From Megalopta genalis (Eukaryota > Arthropoda > Insecta > Hymenoptera > Halictidae), in assembly GCF_051020955.1 (NCBI RefSeq), contig NW_027476092.1:3375501-3439500 (forward strand): DNA of 64,000 nt. Direction: 5' to 3'. Below the pieces are notes generated by a model, which did not search any database, was not told where the DNA came from, and saw nothing but the letters and a program-made list of their open reading frames with translations. Every line of letters starts with the position of its first letter. Position 1 is the first letter of the stretch. Both the position numbers and the translations under genes were made by a program. Shown here piece after piece: positions 9,301-18,998 of this stretch.

Positions 9301-9453
9301 GGGGCCATGCTGGAGAGCCCAAGAAAATGGGCGGCAGCCATCGCCTTCTGCGAAGAGGTGATGCTGCAGAAGGAGGCTGCCGAGCGGGGTCGCCGTGAGC
9401 GGGGGGTGCGGCGTGTGCGCCCACGCCTAGAGCCCCCCTCCCCGAGCAGATGA
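6331..9453 (+). CDS. ORF2 endonuclease/reverse transcriptase of element 1
   Basis: This 1040-aa polyprotein cuts the target and copies the RNA into it by target-primed reverse transcription. The APE-type endonuclease is at about 1-215, with N11 in QANLNR, E38 in AEPY, G125-D126-F127-N128, D176 and S201-D202-H203. The reverse transcriptase is at about 430-760: APGPDG at 440-445, motif A D572 in SIDIVNAFN, motif B PQGS at 629-632, motif C Y660-A661-D662-D663, then GLKMAP and IKYLG for motifs D and E. A C-terminal zinc motif, C949-C952-H961-C966 (CX2CX8HX4C), is typical of the R1 clade. No RNase H domain is recognisable. All catalytic residues are present and there is no frameshift. Length is normal for R1-clade ORF2. 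The start at 6331 overlaps the ORF1 stop. Confidence 0.97.
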   Translation: MGPTGPIIQANLNRSVRAQDLFVQFLAERGAGLAVAAEPYRVPDHPHWMGDLDGSVVIIWAGRPGSPACSVIERGRGYLAVDWGGTVVVAIYAPPRWSLVEYEQYLDVVGRCVSRCQPRQVLVLGDFNAKSSAWGSPGTDPRGREVLDWAAGLGLCLLNTGSVHTCVRYNGGSIVDLSWATPPAVRRITGWRVAEEVETLSDHRYIVLGLSAAPSTPRRRPADEGSPQPRWALKRLDQDALMAAAHVVAWPATPAGPVDGTREAHWFRGAMTSICDVAMPRARVFPRKAVYWWSRAIADLRTECVRARRQYARARRRRRSDVELAIQLYGRYREKVVALQLAIRQAKSQAWRDFLGSLNRDPWGRPYKMAMGRLRPWAPPLTESLDPGMLGRVVDALFPVSGEASRPVPQLEGHEWSPDLEVAPEEMAGVVKWLRGKNTAPGPDGIPGRVWLLAMSVLGGRLRSLFSGLLRSGVFPDLWRRSRMVLLKKDGRPADSPSAYRPICLLDEVGKIFEKIIAARLARHLSRVGPDLADCQFGFREGRSTVDAIDRLKSLSDNAVARGGVCLAVSIDIVNAFNTLPWSAIREALVEHQVPPSLRRVIGAYLRDRWVEYPGRYGTIRREVDCGVPQGSVLGPLLWDLGYNAVLRASLPDGATVVCYADDTLVVAVGDTFERTIRRAEVAVAAVVAKIHDLGLKMAPEKAEAVWFGRPRSRPPAGSWIWVGGACVEVKSEIKYLGLILDSHWRFGAHFGRLVPRVERAAASLGRLLPNLGGPDNMVRRLYLGVVRSMALYGAPIWGPSARASRRITLLLRRLQRQMALRLIRGYRTASTVAALALAGEIPFELQAAMRAYVYRRICIAGRARGDPPEREAVDGFELQARGLALARWHAELCSHAGERVPGALLPHFTSWRERRFGRLTYRATQVFTGHGCFGVYLCRIGREATTVCHHCGAEEDSAQHTLEVCPAFSVLRRVLRREVGRDLALSSLVGAMLESPRKWAAAIAFCEEVMLQKEAAERGRRERGVRRVRPRLEPPSPSR

Positions 9454-9840
9454 GAATAGGCGGGCGGCGGGTGTACCAGATTACTGGTTTAATTGCCCGC
9501 CGCCCGCCAACCCCCCCCCAACTGAAGCTGTCCTCCCCATAGTGGGAGTGACGAGGCGGTGTGGGGTGCGGTCCCCCGCACCGCCGAAGCAAGATGATTC
9601 ATGGGGGGAGTATAAATCTCCCCCCTGGGACGCGGCCGGCCATCGCCATTCCATCCTGGTGGCCGGCCAGGCGAGGGGGAGCCGCGGTTGTGTTCTGTAA
9701 GAGTTCCCGTGGCTCCCCCGCTACTCGCCAGCGCCCTAGGCCGCCGTGGGGGTTTTAGCGGGTCAAAACCCGCACTACCCCCGCCCCGCCCCTCGGGCGG
9801 GACGGGGGTGTCTGACCAGCAGATTTCCCCCACGTTAAAC
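9454..9840 (+). other. 3' UTR of element 1: a run of consecutive hairpins
   Basis: At least six inverted repeats follow one another. 9459-9471/9496-9508 is a perfect 13-bp GC stem with a nested accag/ctggt at 9475-9488. 9555-9566/9574-9585 is 12 bp with one G-U. 9603-9610/9618-9625 is 8 bp with loop tataaat. 9634-9642/9660-9668 is 9 bp. 9675-9687/9707-9719 is 13 bp with one G-U. 9758-9763/9768-9773 is 6 bp, inside an outer 9748-9753/9777-9782. 9785-9791/9795-9801 is 7 bp. No AATAAA signal is present. In this family the 3' RNA is what the reverse transcriptase recognises at the target, so the structure is probably functional (inference). Confidence 0.8.
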
Positions 9841-9863
9841 AAAAAAAAAAAAAAAAAAAAAAA
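9841..9863 (+). repeat. Poly(A) tail of element 1 (23 A)
   Basis: An uninterrupted A run follows gttaaac and ends at the right target-site duplication. The last A may belong to the target. Confidence 0.95.
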
Positions 9864-9876
9864 GACGCGCTATGAT
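9863..9876 (+). repeat. Right target-site duplication of element 1
   Basis: It repeats agacgcgctatgat from 3793-3806 and continues directly into the rest of the interrupted R cassette (gcaacagacg...). Confidence 0.95.
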
Positions 9877-12800
9877 GCAACAGACGAGCGATTGGAACGC
9901 CCGAATATTTTCAAAGTCCCAACGTACCGATCAAGAGTAAAGTACCATTTTCCTACATTAGATTTCGTTCTAAATGCTTAATCCCTATGTAAAAACGTTA
10001 GTTAAGCAAGAATATCGTATTTTTAAAAAAATCTAATGATAGGATTTTCCAGAAAATTGAAAAAACCGAAAAATGTCAAGAGTAAAGTGCCATTTTCTGA
10101 CATTAGATTTCGTTCTAAATGCTTAATCCCTATGTAGAAACGTTAGTTAAGCAAGAATATCGTATTTTTAAAAAAATCTAATGATAGGATTTTTCAGAAA
10201 ATTGAAAAAACCGTAAAATGTCAAGAGTAAAGTGCCCTTATTTTAAACAATGTATCGTTCTAAATGCTTAATCCCTATGTAAAAAAGTTATTTTAGCAGG
10301 AATATGTTATTGAAAAAAATTAGAAAAATTTATTTTAGCCGTAAATCGAAAATAATGGGGACACCGGAGCTGTTCGAAGCGCCGAGCGCGCCGCGTACGC
10401 CCGAATATTTTCAAAGTCCCAACGTACCGATCAAGAGTAAAGTACCATTTTCCTACATTAGATTTCGTTCTAAATGCTTAATCCCTATGTAAAAACGTTA
10501 GTTAAGCAAGAATATCGTATTTTTAAAAAAATCTAATGATAGGATTTTCCAGAAAATTGAAAAAACCGAAAAATGTCAAGAGTAAAGTGCCATTTTCTGA
10601 CATTAGATTTCGTTCTAAATGCTTAATCCCTATGTAGAAACGTTAGTTAAGCAAGAATATCGTATTTTTAAAAAAATCTAATGATAGGATTTTTCAGAAA
10701 ATTGAAAAAACCGTAAAATGTCAAGAGTAAAGTGCCCTTACTTTAAACAATGTATCGTTCTAAATGCTTAATCCCTATGTAAAAAAGTTATTTAAGCAGG
10801 AATATGTTATTGAAAAAAATTAGAAAAATTTATTTTAGCCGTAAATCGAAAATAATGGATCGAGCGAATCGGTCGATTGCGCCGAGACGCGCTATGATGC
10901 AACAGACGAGCGATTGGAACGCCCGAATATTTTCAAAGTCCCAACGTACCGATCAAGAGTAAAGTACCATTTTCCTACATTAGATTTCGTTCTAAATGCT
11001 TAATCCCTATGTAAAAACGTTAGTTAAGCAAGAATATCGTATTTTTAAAAAAATCTAATGATAGGATTTTCCAGAAAATTGAAAAAACCGAAAAATGTCA
11101 AGAGTAAAGTGCCATTTTCTGACATTAGATTTCGTTCTAAATGCTTAATCCCTATGTAGAAACGTTAGTTAAGCAAGAATATCGTATTTTTAAAAAAATC
11201 TAATGATAGGATTTTTCAGAAAATTGAAAAAACCGTAAAATGTCAAGAGTAAAGTGCCCTTATTTTAAACAATGTATCGTTCTAAATGCTTAATCCCTAT
11301 GTAAAAAAGTTATTTAAGCAGGAATATGTTATTGAAAAAAATTAGAAAAATTTATTTTAGCCGTAAATCGAAAATAATGGATCGAGCGAATCGGTCGATT
11401 GCGCCGAGACGCGCTATGATGCAACAGACGAGCGATTGGAACGCCCGAATATTTTCAAAGTCCCAACGTACCGATCAAGAGTAAAGTACCATTTTCCTAC
11501 ATTAGATTTCGTTCTAAATGCTTAATCCCTATGTAAAAACGTTAGTTAAGCAAGAATATCGTATTTTTAAAAAAATCTAATGATAGGATTTTCCAGAAAA
11601 TTGAAAAAACCGAAAAATGTCAAGAGTAAAGTGCCATTTTCTGACATTAGATTTCGTTCTAAATGCTTAATCCCTATGTAGAAACGTTAGTTAAGCAAGA
11701 ATATCGTATTTTTAAAAAAATCTAATGATAGGATTTTTCAGAAAATTGAAAAAACCGTAAAATGTCAAGAGTAAAGTGCCCTTATTTTAAACAATGTATC
11801 GTTCTAAATGCTTAATCCCTATGTAAAAAAGTTATTTTAGCAGGAATATGTTATTGAAAAAAATTAGAAAAATTTATTTTAGCCGTAAATCGAAAATAAT
11901 GGGGACACCGGAGCTTTTCGAAGCGCCGAGCGCGCCGCGTACGCCCGAATATTTTCAAAGTCCCAACGTACCGATCAAGAGTAAAGTACCATTTTCCTAC
12001 ATTAGATTTCGTTCTAAATGCTTAATCCCTATGTAAAAACGTTAGTTAAGCAAGAATATCGTATTTTTAAAAAAATCTAATGATAGGATTTTCCAGAAAA
12101 TTGAAAAAACCGAAAAATGTCAAGAGTAAAGTGCCATTTTCTGACATTAGATTTCGTTCTAAATGCTTAATCCCTATGTAGAAACGTTAGTTAAGCAAGA
12201 ATATCGTATTTTTAAAAAAATCTAATGATAGGATTTTTCAGAAAATTGAAAAAACCGTAAAATGTCAAGAGTAAAGTGCCCTTACTTTAAACAATGTATC
12301 GTTCTAAATGCTTAATCCCTATGTAAAAAAGTTATTTAAGCAGGAATATGTTATTGAAAAAAATTAGAAAAATTTATTTTAGCCGTAAATCGAAAATAAT
12401 GGATCGAGCGAATCGGTCGATTGCGCCGAGACGCGCTATGATGCAACAGACGAGCGATTGGAACGCCCGAATATTTTCAAAGTCCCAACGTACCGATCAA
12501 GAGTAAAGTACCATTTTCCTACATTAGATTTCGTTCTAAATGCTTAATCCCTATGTAAAAACGTTAGTTAAGCAAGAATATCGTATTTTTAAAAAAATCT
12601 AATGATAGGATTTTCCAGAAAATTGAAAAAACCGAAAAATGTCAAGAGTAAAGTGCCATTTTCTGACATTAGATTTCGTTCTAAATGCTTAATCCCTATG
12701 TAGAAACGTTAGTTAAGCAAGAATATCGTATTTTTAAAAAAATCTAATGATAGGATTTTTCAGAAAATTGAAAAAACCGTAAAATGTCAAGAGTAAAGTG

Positions 12801-12964
12801 CCCTTATTTTAAACAATGTATCGTTCTAAATGCTTAATCCCTATGTAAAAAAGTTATTTAAGCAGGAATATGTTATTGAAAAAAATTAGAAAAATTTATT
12901 TTAGCCGTAAATCGAAAATAATGGATCGAGCGAATCGGTCGATTGCGCCGAGACGCGCTATGAT
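9864..12964 (+). repeat. AT-rich tandem satellite, block II
   Basis: Remainder of the R unit split by element 1, then G (starting 10181), R, R, G (starting 11725), R, and the R unit split by element 2. The G unit at 11725 has the private change gagcttttcg near 11915. Two R units (near 10740 and 12285) carry the cttactttaaac variant of the B monomer. No gene is visible. Confidence 0.95.
12951..12964 (+). repeat. Left target-site duplication of element 2
   Basis: agacgcgctatgat, repeated at 19023-19036. It is the same sequence and the same R-cassette position as for element 1. Confidence 0.95.
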
Positions 12965-13108
12965 CCCCCCCGTGTCCGCTACCTTGTCGTGGTGGGGGGG
13001 CTTCGTGCCCTAATGATCCTCAAGGCTGTGCCGGCGGGGATTTTATTCCCTGGCAGGTTCTACCTAGCCGGAGTGGCTTGAGGTGAGGGGCCAACTAAAG
13101 TCGGACAC
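12965..13108 (+). ncRNA. HDV-like ribozyme candidate, element 2
   Basis: Same sequence as in element 1. P1 is 12965-12971 with 12994-13000, P2 is 12972-12978 with 13102-13108, P3 is 12981-12983 with 12991-12993, and the putative catalytic C is at 13095. Because the copies are identical, they give no covariation support. Confidence 0.7.
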
Positions 13109-13335
13109 ATACCGTAAACCTGTGGTCATGTTTTACAGGAACGGGGGTCTTGCCTTAACCGGCCGGACCGCGAGGATGACAACCTCTCTAAAAAATCCCT
13201 AGCCCCAAGCAGTGTTGCGCGGTGAAGAGGGCGTAGCTGGAGTAATCGCCAGCTATGGTTGGTGGGTGCACCAATCTTTAGCGGACAACCCCGGGGTACC
13301 TGGCGACCCCCCGGGCGTATTAGCCTTCCCCGGGT
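13109..13335 (+). promoter_or_regulatory. 5' UTR of element 2 with short uORFs
   Basis: Matches the element 1 leader, with uORFs at 13128-13202 and 13255-13281. No recognisable promoter. Confidence 0.68.
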
Positions 13336-15489
13336 ATGGCGGCTCTACCCGGGGTGACCTCCTTTCCGACCACACTCGTGGGATCAGATATGGATTCTTT
13401 TTCAAATACAACCGGGGAGGGGGGAAACGAGCGTGAGGTGGAGGTGCGCGGGCCTATCGTGCGCCTCAAAAGATGTACAGAGCCGGTGTCGCGGAGGCAT
13501 TCTGCAACACGCGGCGCAAAGAGGCCTGCGGAGGGCCTTGGCGACTGCGACGGGGGGGAGGAGTCGGACTTCTCCGTCTCCTCCCACCACTCGTCGCAGA
13601 GCGTCCCGGGCACCTCCACGAGGAAACGGGGCCGGCCACCGACGACCGGGCAATACGTTGGCCTCCAAGAGGCCAAACGCAAACAGGCTGAGGCTGAAAG
13701 AAGCCTCATAGCGGGCATTTTCGACCCGGTTGCCCCGGGACCGAGGCCCGCGAGTTCGAGCGACCCGCTTCCGGACGAGGTCGAGGTCGCTGCGGATTTC
13801 CGGGGCCGCCCGACGCGGGACGTTGCGGCCGCGGTAATGGAGTGCCTGGGCGATGTGGCCAGGATATCCAATGCCGCGACGGGGCTGAAGGCCAGTGCGG
13901 TGCGGTCCCTCCGGACGGCGGCCCTGAGCAGCCGGGTGGGCGTTGCGGAGCTGGCAGTTCGGTCGGCTCCCAGCGCCACCCGGCTGTTGGAGGCCGAGAA
14001 CGCTCAATTGCGAGAGCAATTGGCGGAGTTGCGGGCGGAGGTCGCCCGACTCCGTCAAGCGGTGGAGGCGGGGCCGGCTGTTGCCGGGATGGCTCCGCCG
14101 CTGCCCCCTGATGGGGGCAAGGGGTTGCTGCCGGTTATCAGCGCTCGGGGGCCCCAGTCCCCTGGGCGAGGAGGGTCCTCGCCCCCACCCGCGGCTGTGC
14201 CAGCCGACTTGCTGGCACAGATCGGCTCCCTTATCGACGCCAAATTGGCATCGTTCAGAAGGGAGCTGGTCCCGCGGGTGCGAGGCTCGCGGACGGCGGC
14301 ACCCGTGCCGCCCGCCCCACCCCTGCCGATGGACAGGAGGGGGGGAAAGAAAAAGGGTGGCAGTGGGGGAGAGACTGTGGTCGCTAAGGCGACACAAATG
14401 CAGCCCGCCCCCACTGTTGCGCCGCCCTCCACCACACCTCCAACTGAGGTGTGGTCAAAGGTAGTTGGCCGGAAGGCCAAAAGGGCGGCTGCCGCAGATA
14501 AACCTGCGGCAGCTGCCAAGGCTGCTTTGACCGAGAGGGCGGCGAAGCGGGTGGCACCGGCTGCTCCCAAAAGGGCTCCCCTGCCGCCACGTCCGCCCCG
14601 CACGGCTGCCGTTACTCTAACGGTACCGGCCGGCGGGGCGATGAGTTACGCCGAGGCGATGGCCACTGCCAGGTCCAAAATAGACCTGGCAGAACTTGGC
14701 ATCGCCTCGCTGAAGCCCAGGAGAGCGGTGACGGGGGCAATAATTTTAGAGGTCCCCGGAGCTGATGGAGCAGCCAAGGCCACTGCCCTGGCCTCTAAGA
14801 TGGCTGACGCGCTGGCAGGGACCGGCGTGAAGGTCGCGCGCCCAATCAAAAAGGCCGACCTTAGGGTGCGCGGCCTGGTCGACTCGACCACGCCGGTGGA
14901 GGTCGCCGCAGCTGTCGCCCGTGTGGGAGGGTGCGACCGGGGGGATGTGAAGACCGGCGAAATCCGGTCTTCCCCCTCTGGTTTGGGCACCCTCTGGGTC
15001 CAGTGCCCTGCTGCGGCCGCGCGCAAAGTTGCGGTCGCTGGCAAATTGACAGTGGGCTGGACCCAGGCGACGGTGGAGGCCCTCAGCGCCCGCCCCTTGC
15101 AGTGCTACCGCTGCTTTGGCTTAGGCCACACGAGGCAGCGGTGCACTGCGGCCGAGGATCGGTCCGGCTGCTGTTTTGGGTGCGGCAGTCAGGACCACAG
15201 GGTGGCTGGCTGCACTGAACAGCCAAAGTGCCCGCTTTGCGCGGGTGCTGGCAAGCCGGCCGGCCACCGCCTCGGCAGCCGGGCGTGCCCTGCCAGCGCG
15301 AGACGCGGCAGAGGGAGCAGGGGGAGGAGAACCACGACGGCCAAGGCGGCAGCCGCCGTGGCAGCTACTAATACAAAAGATCCGGCACCCAAGGATGCCA
15401 CCGTCACGCCCGCGGGGGCGGTTGGGGCTGATAAAACCCCAGACGCCACCGCTCCCGCGGCGGCGATGGAGATTGAGGCGCCGGAGTAA
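13336..15489 (+). CDS. ORF1 gag-like protein of element 2
   Basis: 717 aa, identical to ORF1 of element 1. It has the leucine zipper at L218/L225/L232/L239, the RKRGRPP motif at 96-102 and the three CCHC knuckles at 590-651. The frame is intact from the ATG at 13336 to the TAA that overlaps the ORF2 start. Identity over 717 codons, with no synonymous change seen by eye, means that element 2 and element 1 separated very recently or are being homogenised with the array. Confidence 0.93.
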   Translation: MAALPGVTSFPTTLVGSDMDSFSNTTGEGGNEREVEVRGPIVRLKRCTEPVSRRHSATRGAKRPAEGLGDCDGGEESDFSVSSHHSSQSVPGTSTRKRGRPPTTGQYVGLQEAKRKQAEAERSLIAGIFDPVAPGPRPASSSDPLPDEVEVAADFRGRPTRDVAAAVMECLGDVARISNAATGLKASAVRSLRTAALSSRVGVAELAVRSAPSATRLLEAENAQLREQLAELRAEVARLRQAVEAGPAVAGMAPPLPPDGGKGLLPVISARGPQSPGRGGSSPPPAAVPADLLAQIGSLIDAKLASFRRELVPRVRGSRTAAPVPPAPPLPMDRRGGKKKGGSGGETVVAKATQMQPAPTVAPPSTTPPTEVWSKVVGRKAKRAAAADKPAAAAKAALTERAAKRVAPAAPKRAPLPPRPPRTAAVTLTVPAGGAMSYAEAMATARSKIDLAELGIASLKPRRAVTGAIILEVPGADGAAKATALASKMADALAGTGVKVARPIKKADLRVRGLVDSTTPVEVAAAVARVGGCDRGDVKTGEIRSSPSGLGTLWVQCPAAAARKVAVAGKLTVGWTQATVEALSARPLQCYRCFGLGHTRQRCTAAEDRSGCCFGCGSQDHRVAGCTEQPKCPLCAGAGKPAGHRLGSRACPASARRGRGSRGRRTTTAKAAAAVAATNTKDPAPKDATVTPAGAVGADKTPDATAPAAAMEIEAPE

Positions 15490-15491
15490 TG
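15487..15491 (+). promoter_or_regulatory. TAATG stop-start overlap, element 2
   Basis: The ORF1 TAA (15487-15489) and ORF2 ATG (15489-15491) share one A, as in element 1. Confidence 0.85.
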
Positions 15492-18400
15492 GGGCCTACT
15501 GGCCCTATTATTCAGGCCAACCTGAACCGCTCGGTCAGGGCACAGGACCTTTTTGTGCAATTCCTGGCCGAGCGGGGTGCCGGGTTGGCCGTAGCGGCGG
15601 AGCCGTACCGGGTCCCCGACCATCCACATTGGATGGGGGACTTGGACGGCTCCGTCGTTATAATATGGGCAGGCCGGCCGGGGTCCCCGGCGTGCTCCGT
15701 TATCGAGCGCGGCCGGGGATACCTGGCCGTTGACTGGGGCGGCACCGTGGTTGTGGCGATCTACGCACCTCCGAGGTGGTCCCTCGTGGAGTATGAACAG
15801 TATCTGGACGTGGTGGGGAGATGCGTCTCTCGCTGCCAGCCGCGTCAGGTGCTGGTCCTGGGGGACTTCAACGCCAAGTCTTCAGCTTGGGGTTCCCCCG
15901 GGACGGACCCGAGGGGCCGGGAGGTGCTTGATTGGGCGGCGGGACTCGGACTCTGTCTTCTAAACACGGGCTCGGTCCATACGTGCGTGCGGTATAACGG
16001 GGGGTCCATCGTTGACCTGTCATGGGCAACGCCCCCGGCCGTGCGCCGTATTACGGGGTGGAGGGTGGCGGAGGAGGTCGAGACGCTGTCCGACCACAGA
16101 TACATTGTTCTCGGCCTTTCCGCCGCCCCATCGACGCCCCGACGTCGCCCCGCTGATGAGGGATCGCCTCAGCCACGGTGGGCGCTGAAGCGCCTCGACC
16201 AGGACGCTCTGATGGCGGCAGCCCACGTCGTGGCCTGGCCGGCAACACCGGCCGGGCCAGTCGACGGGACAAGGGAGGCCCATTGGTTCCGGGGCGCAAT
16301 GACGTCGATTTGCGACGTCGCCATGCCCCGGGCCAGGGTCTTCCCGAGGAAGGCGGTGTACTGGTGGTCGCGCGCGATAGCGGATTTACGCACAGAGTGC
16401 GTCCGCGCGCGGCGCCAGTACGCCCGCGCCCGTCGACGACGACGTTCCGACGTGGAGCTGGCTATCCAGCTGTATGGGCGATACAGGGAGAAGGTGGTCG
16501 CCCTGCAGCTGGCCATCAGGCAGGCGAAGAGCCAGGCCTGGCGCGACTTTCTCGGGTCTCTGAACCGAGATCCGTGGGGGCGCCCATACAAAATGGCGAT
16601 GGGACGTTTACGTCCCTGGGCCCCCCCTCTGACGGAAAGCCTGGATCCGGGGATGCTCGGACGGGTCGTGGACGCGCTATTCCCCGTCAGCGGGGAGGCG
16701 TCCCGGCCCGTCCCTCAGCTAGAGGGACATGAGTGGTCCCCGGATCTGGAGGTCGCGCCGGAGGAAATGGCCGGGGTAGTCAAATGGCTTCGGGGCAAGA
16801 ATACTGCCCCGGGGCCGGACGGTATCCCCGGCCGGGTCTGGTTGCTTGCCATGAGCGTCCTGGGCGGGAGGCTCAGAAGCCTCTTCTCCGGGCTCCTGAG
16901 GTCCGGGGTGTTCCCGGACCTCTGGAGGAGAAGTCGGATGGTCCTCTTAAAGAAGGATGGGAGGCCTGCGGATTCTCCCTCCGCGTACCGGCCCATTTGC
17001 CTCCTGGACGAGGTGGGCAAGATCTTTGAAAAGATCATTGCTGCCCGCCTCGCCAGGCACCTGTCCCGCGTTGGCCCCGATCTGGCGGACTGCCAGTTCG
17101 GCTTTCGGGAGGGGCGATCGACGGTCGACGCAATCGACCGTCTAAAGTCCCTCTCGGACAATGCCGTGGCACGGGGCGGGGTGTGTTTGGCGGTGTCGAT
17201 CGACATCGTCAATGCATTTAACACCCTGCCCTGGTCCGCCATTAGGGAGGCCCTGGTTGAACACCAGGTGCCTCCCTCTCTGAGGCGGGTGATCGGGGCC
17301 TACCTGCGGGACAGGTGGGTGGAATACCCGGGCCGGTACGGGACGATACGGAGGGAAGTGGACTGCGGGGTCCCACAGGGGTCCGTGTTAGGACCACTCC
17401 TGTGGGACCTGGGATATAACGCAGTCCTGAGGGCTTCCCTGCCCGACGGTGCCACTGTCGTCTGCTATGCGGACGACACGTTAGTGGTCGCCGTCGGGGA
17501 CACCTTCGAGAGGACCATCCGACGAGCGGAGGTTGCGGTGGCAGCCGTCGTCGCGAAGATCCACGATCTGGGGCTGAAGATGGCCCCGGAGAAGGCCGAG
17601 GCCGTCTGGTTTGGACGGCCTCGGTCGCGGCCACCGGCCGGATCGTGGATCTGGGTTGGAGGAGCCTGCGTCGAGGTGAAGTCCGAGATCAAGTATCTCG
17701 GACTGATCCTCGACAGCCACTGGAGATTCGGGGCGCATTTCGGCCGCCTCGTCCCCCGAGTTGAGAGGGCGGCGGCCTCGCTCGGCCGCCTGTTGCCCAA
17801 TCTCGGGGGACCGGATAACATGGTGCGTCGCCTATACCTGGGCGTGGTGCGGTCCATGGCCTTGTACGGCGCCCCGATCTGGGGGCCGTCCGCGAGGGCA
17901 AGCCGGCGCATCACTTTGTTGTTGCGCCGGCTTCAGAGGCAAATGGCCCTTCGCCTCATACGGGGTTACCGCACCGCGTCTACCGTGGCGGCGCTTGCTC
18001 TGGCGGGAGAAATTCCCTTCGAGCTGCAGGCGGCGATGCGCGCCTATGTCTATAGGCGCATATGCATCGCTGGCCGGGCTCGGGGCGACCCGCCGGAGCG
18101 GGAGGCGGTCGACGGCTTCGAACTCCAGGCCCGGGGACTAGCGCTCGCCAGATGGCATGCGGAGCTTTGTTCCCATGCCGGCGAGCGCGTCCCTGGGGCT
18201 CTCCTGCCACACTTCACCTCGTGGCGGGAGAGGCGGTTTGGCAGGCTCACCTACCGTGCGACGCAGGTGTTCACCGGGCATGGCTGCTTCGGTGTGTACC
18301 TGTGTCGCATCGGTCGGGAAGCGACGACGGTGTGCCACCACTGTGGCGCGGAGGAGGACTCGGCGCAGCATACACTGGAGGTATGCCCCGCCTTTTCAGT

Positions 18401-18611
18401 GCTGCGCCGAGTCCTAAGACGGGAAGTTGGTCGCGACCTCGCTCTCTCCAGCTTAGTTGGGGCCATGCTGGAGAGCCCAAGAAAATGGGCGGCAGCCATC
18501 GCCTTCTGCGAAGAGGTGATGCTGCAGAAGGAGGCTGCCGAGCGGGGTCGCCGTGAGCGGGGGGTGCGGCGTGTGCGCCCACGCCTAGAGCCCCCCTCCC
18601 CGAGCAGATGA
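15489..18611 (+). CDS. ORF2 endonuclease/reverse transcriptase of element 2
   Basis: 1040 aa, identical to ORF2 of element 1. It has the APE endonuclease motifs (E38, GDFN 125-128, SDH 201-203), reverse transcriptase motifs A to E including D572 and YADD 660-663, and the C-terminal C949-C952-H961-C966. It has no stop or frameshift, so by sequence it is as competent as element 1. It is unlikely to be anything other than an R1-clade pol protein. Confidence 0.97.
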   Translation: MGPTGPIIQANLNRSVRAQDLFVQFLAERGAGLAVAAEPYRVPDHPHWMGDLDGSVVIIWAGRPGSPACSVIERGRGYLAVDWGGTVVVAIYAPPRWSLVEYEQYLDVVGRCVSRCQPRQVLVLGDFNAKSSAWGSPGTDPRGREVLDWAAGLGLCLLNTGSVHTCVRYNGGSIVDLSWATPPAVRRITGWRVAEEVETLSDHRYIVLGLSAAPSTPRRRPADEGSPQPRWALKRLDQDALMAAAHVVAWPATPAGPVDGTREAHWFRGAMTSICDVAMPRARVFPRKAVYWWSRAIADLRTECVRARRQYARARRRRRSDVELAIQLYGRYREKVVALQLAIRQAKSQAWRDFLGSLNRDPWGRPYKMAMGRLRPWAPPLTESLDPGMLGRVVDALFPVSGEASRPVPQLEGHEWSPDLEVAPEEMAGVVKWLRGKNTAPGPDGIPGRVWLLAMSVLGGRLRSLFSGLLRSGVFPDLWRRSRMVLLKKDGRPADSPSAYRPICLLDEVGKIFEKIIAARLARHLSRVGPDLADCQFGFREGRSTVDAIDRLKSLSDNAVARGGVCLAVSIDIVNAFNTLPWSAIREALVEHQVPPSLRRVIGAYLRDRWVEYPGRYGTIRREVDCGVPQGSVLGPLLWDLGYNAVLRASLPDGATVVCYADDTLVVAVGDTFERTIRRAEVAVAAVVAKIHDLGLKMAPEKAEAVWFGRPRSRPPAGSWIWVGGACVEVKSEIKYLGLILDSHWRFGAHFGRLVPRVERAAASLGRLLPNLGGPDNMVRRLYLGVVRSMALYGAPIWGPSARASRRITLLLRRLQRQMALRLIRGYRTASTVAALALAGEIPFELQAAMRAYVYRRICIAGRARGDPPEREAVDGFELQARGLALARWHAELCSHAGERVPGALLPHFTSWRERRFGRLTYRATQVFTGHGCFGVYLCRIGREATTVCHHCGAEEDSAQHTLEVCPAFSVLRRVLRREVGRDLALSSLVGAMLESPRKWAAAIAFCEEVMLQKEAAERGRRERGVRRVRPRLEPPSPSR

Positions 18612-18998
18612 GAATAGGCGGGCGGCGGGTGTACCAGATTACTGGTTTAATTGCCCGCCGCCCGCCAACCCCCCCCCAACTGAAGCTGTCCTCCCCATAG
18701 TGGGAGTGACGAGGCGGTGTGGGGTGCGGTCCCCCGCACCGCCGAAGCAAGATGATTCATGGGGGGAGTATAAATCTCCCCCCTGGGACGCGGCCGGCCA
18801 TCGCCATTCCATCCTGGTGGCCGGCCAGGCGAGGGGGAGCCGCGGTTGTGTTCTGTAAGAGTTCCCGTGGCTCCCCCGCTACTCGCCAGCGCCCTAGGCC
18901 GCCGTGGGGGTTTTAGCGGGTCAAAACCCGCACTACCCCCGCCCCGCCCCTCGGGCGGGACGGGGGTGTCTGACCAGCAGATTTCCCCCACGTTAAAC
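18612..18998 (+). other. Hairpin-rich 3' UTR of element 2
   Basis: Same 387 nt and same series of stems as element 1, shifted by 9158. For example, the perfect 13-bp stem is 18617-18629 with 18654-18666. No AATAAA. Confidence 0.8.

Larger units (their letters stand above)
3807..9863 (+). mobile_element. Full-length R1-clade non-LTR retrotransposon, element 1
   Basis: This is a complete element of 6034 bp plus 23 A. It starts with seven C at 3807 and ends gttaaac followed by poly(A), with a target-site duplication on both sides. It contains a 5' ribozyme-like fold, ORF1 with three CCHC knuckles, a TAATG overlap, ORF2 with APE endonuclease and reverse transcriptase, and a hairpin-rich 3' UTR. 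There are no LTRs. The two-ORF layout, the APE endonuclease, the absence of a recognisable RNase H domain and the C-terminal CX2CX8HX4C place it in the R1 clade (R1, TRAS, SART and relatives). Its high GC content contrasts with the AT-rich host array. Both ORFs are open, so it may be active or very young. The family name cannot be settled without a database search. Confidence 0.96.

Noticed and set aside
4162..9592. Long open frames on the - strand and in other + frames inside the elements
   Set aside because: They are shadows of ORF1 and ORF2 in GC-rich DNA, where stop codons are rare. They have low-complexity Pro/Arg/Gly composition and no motifs.
3807..9863. R2-type or other restriction-like-endonuclease retroelement
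   Set aside because: ORF2 has an N-terminal APE-type endonuclease (GDFN, SDH) and a separate gag-like ORF1; R2-type elements have one ORF and a C-terminal restriction-like nuclease.
9841..9863. Processed pseudogene tail
   Set aside because: The upstream sequence is an intact two-ORF retrotransposon with its own 5' end, so the poly(A) is the element's own 3' end.
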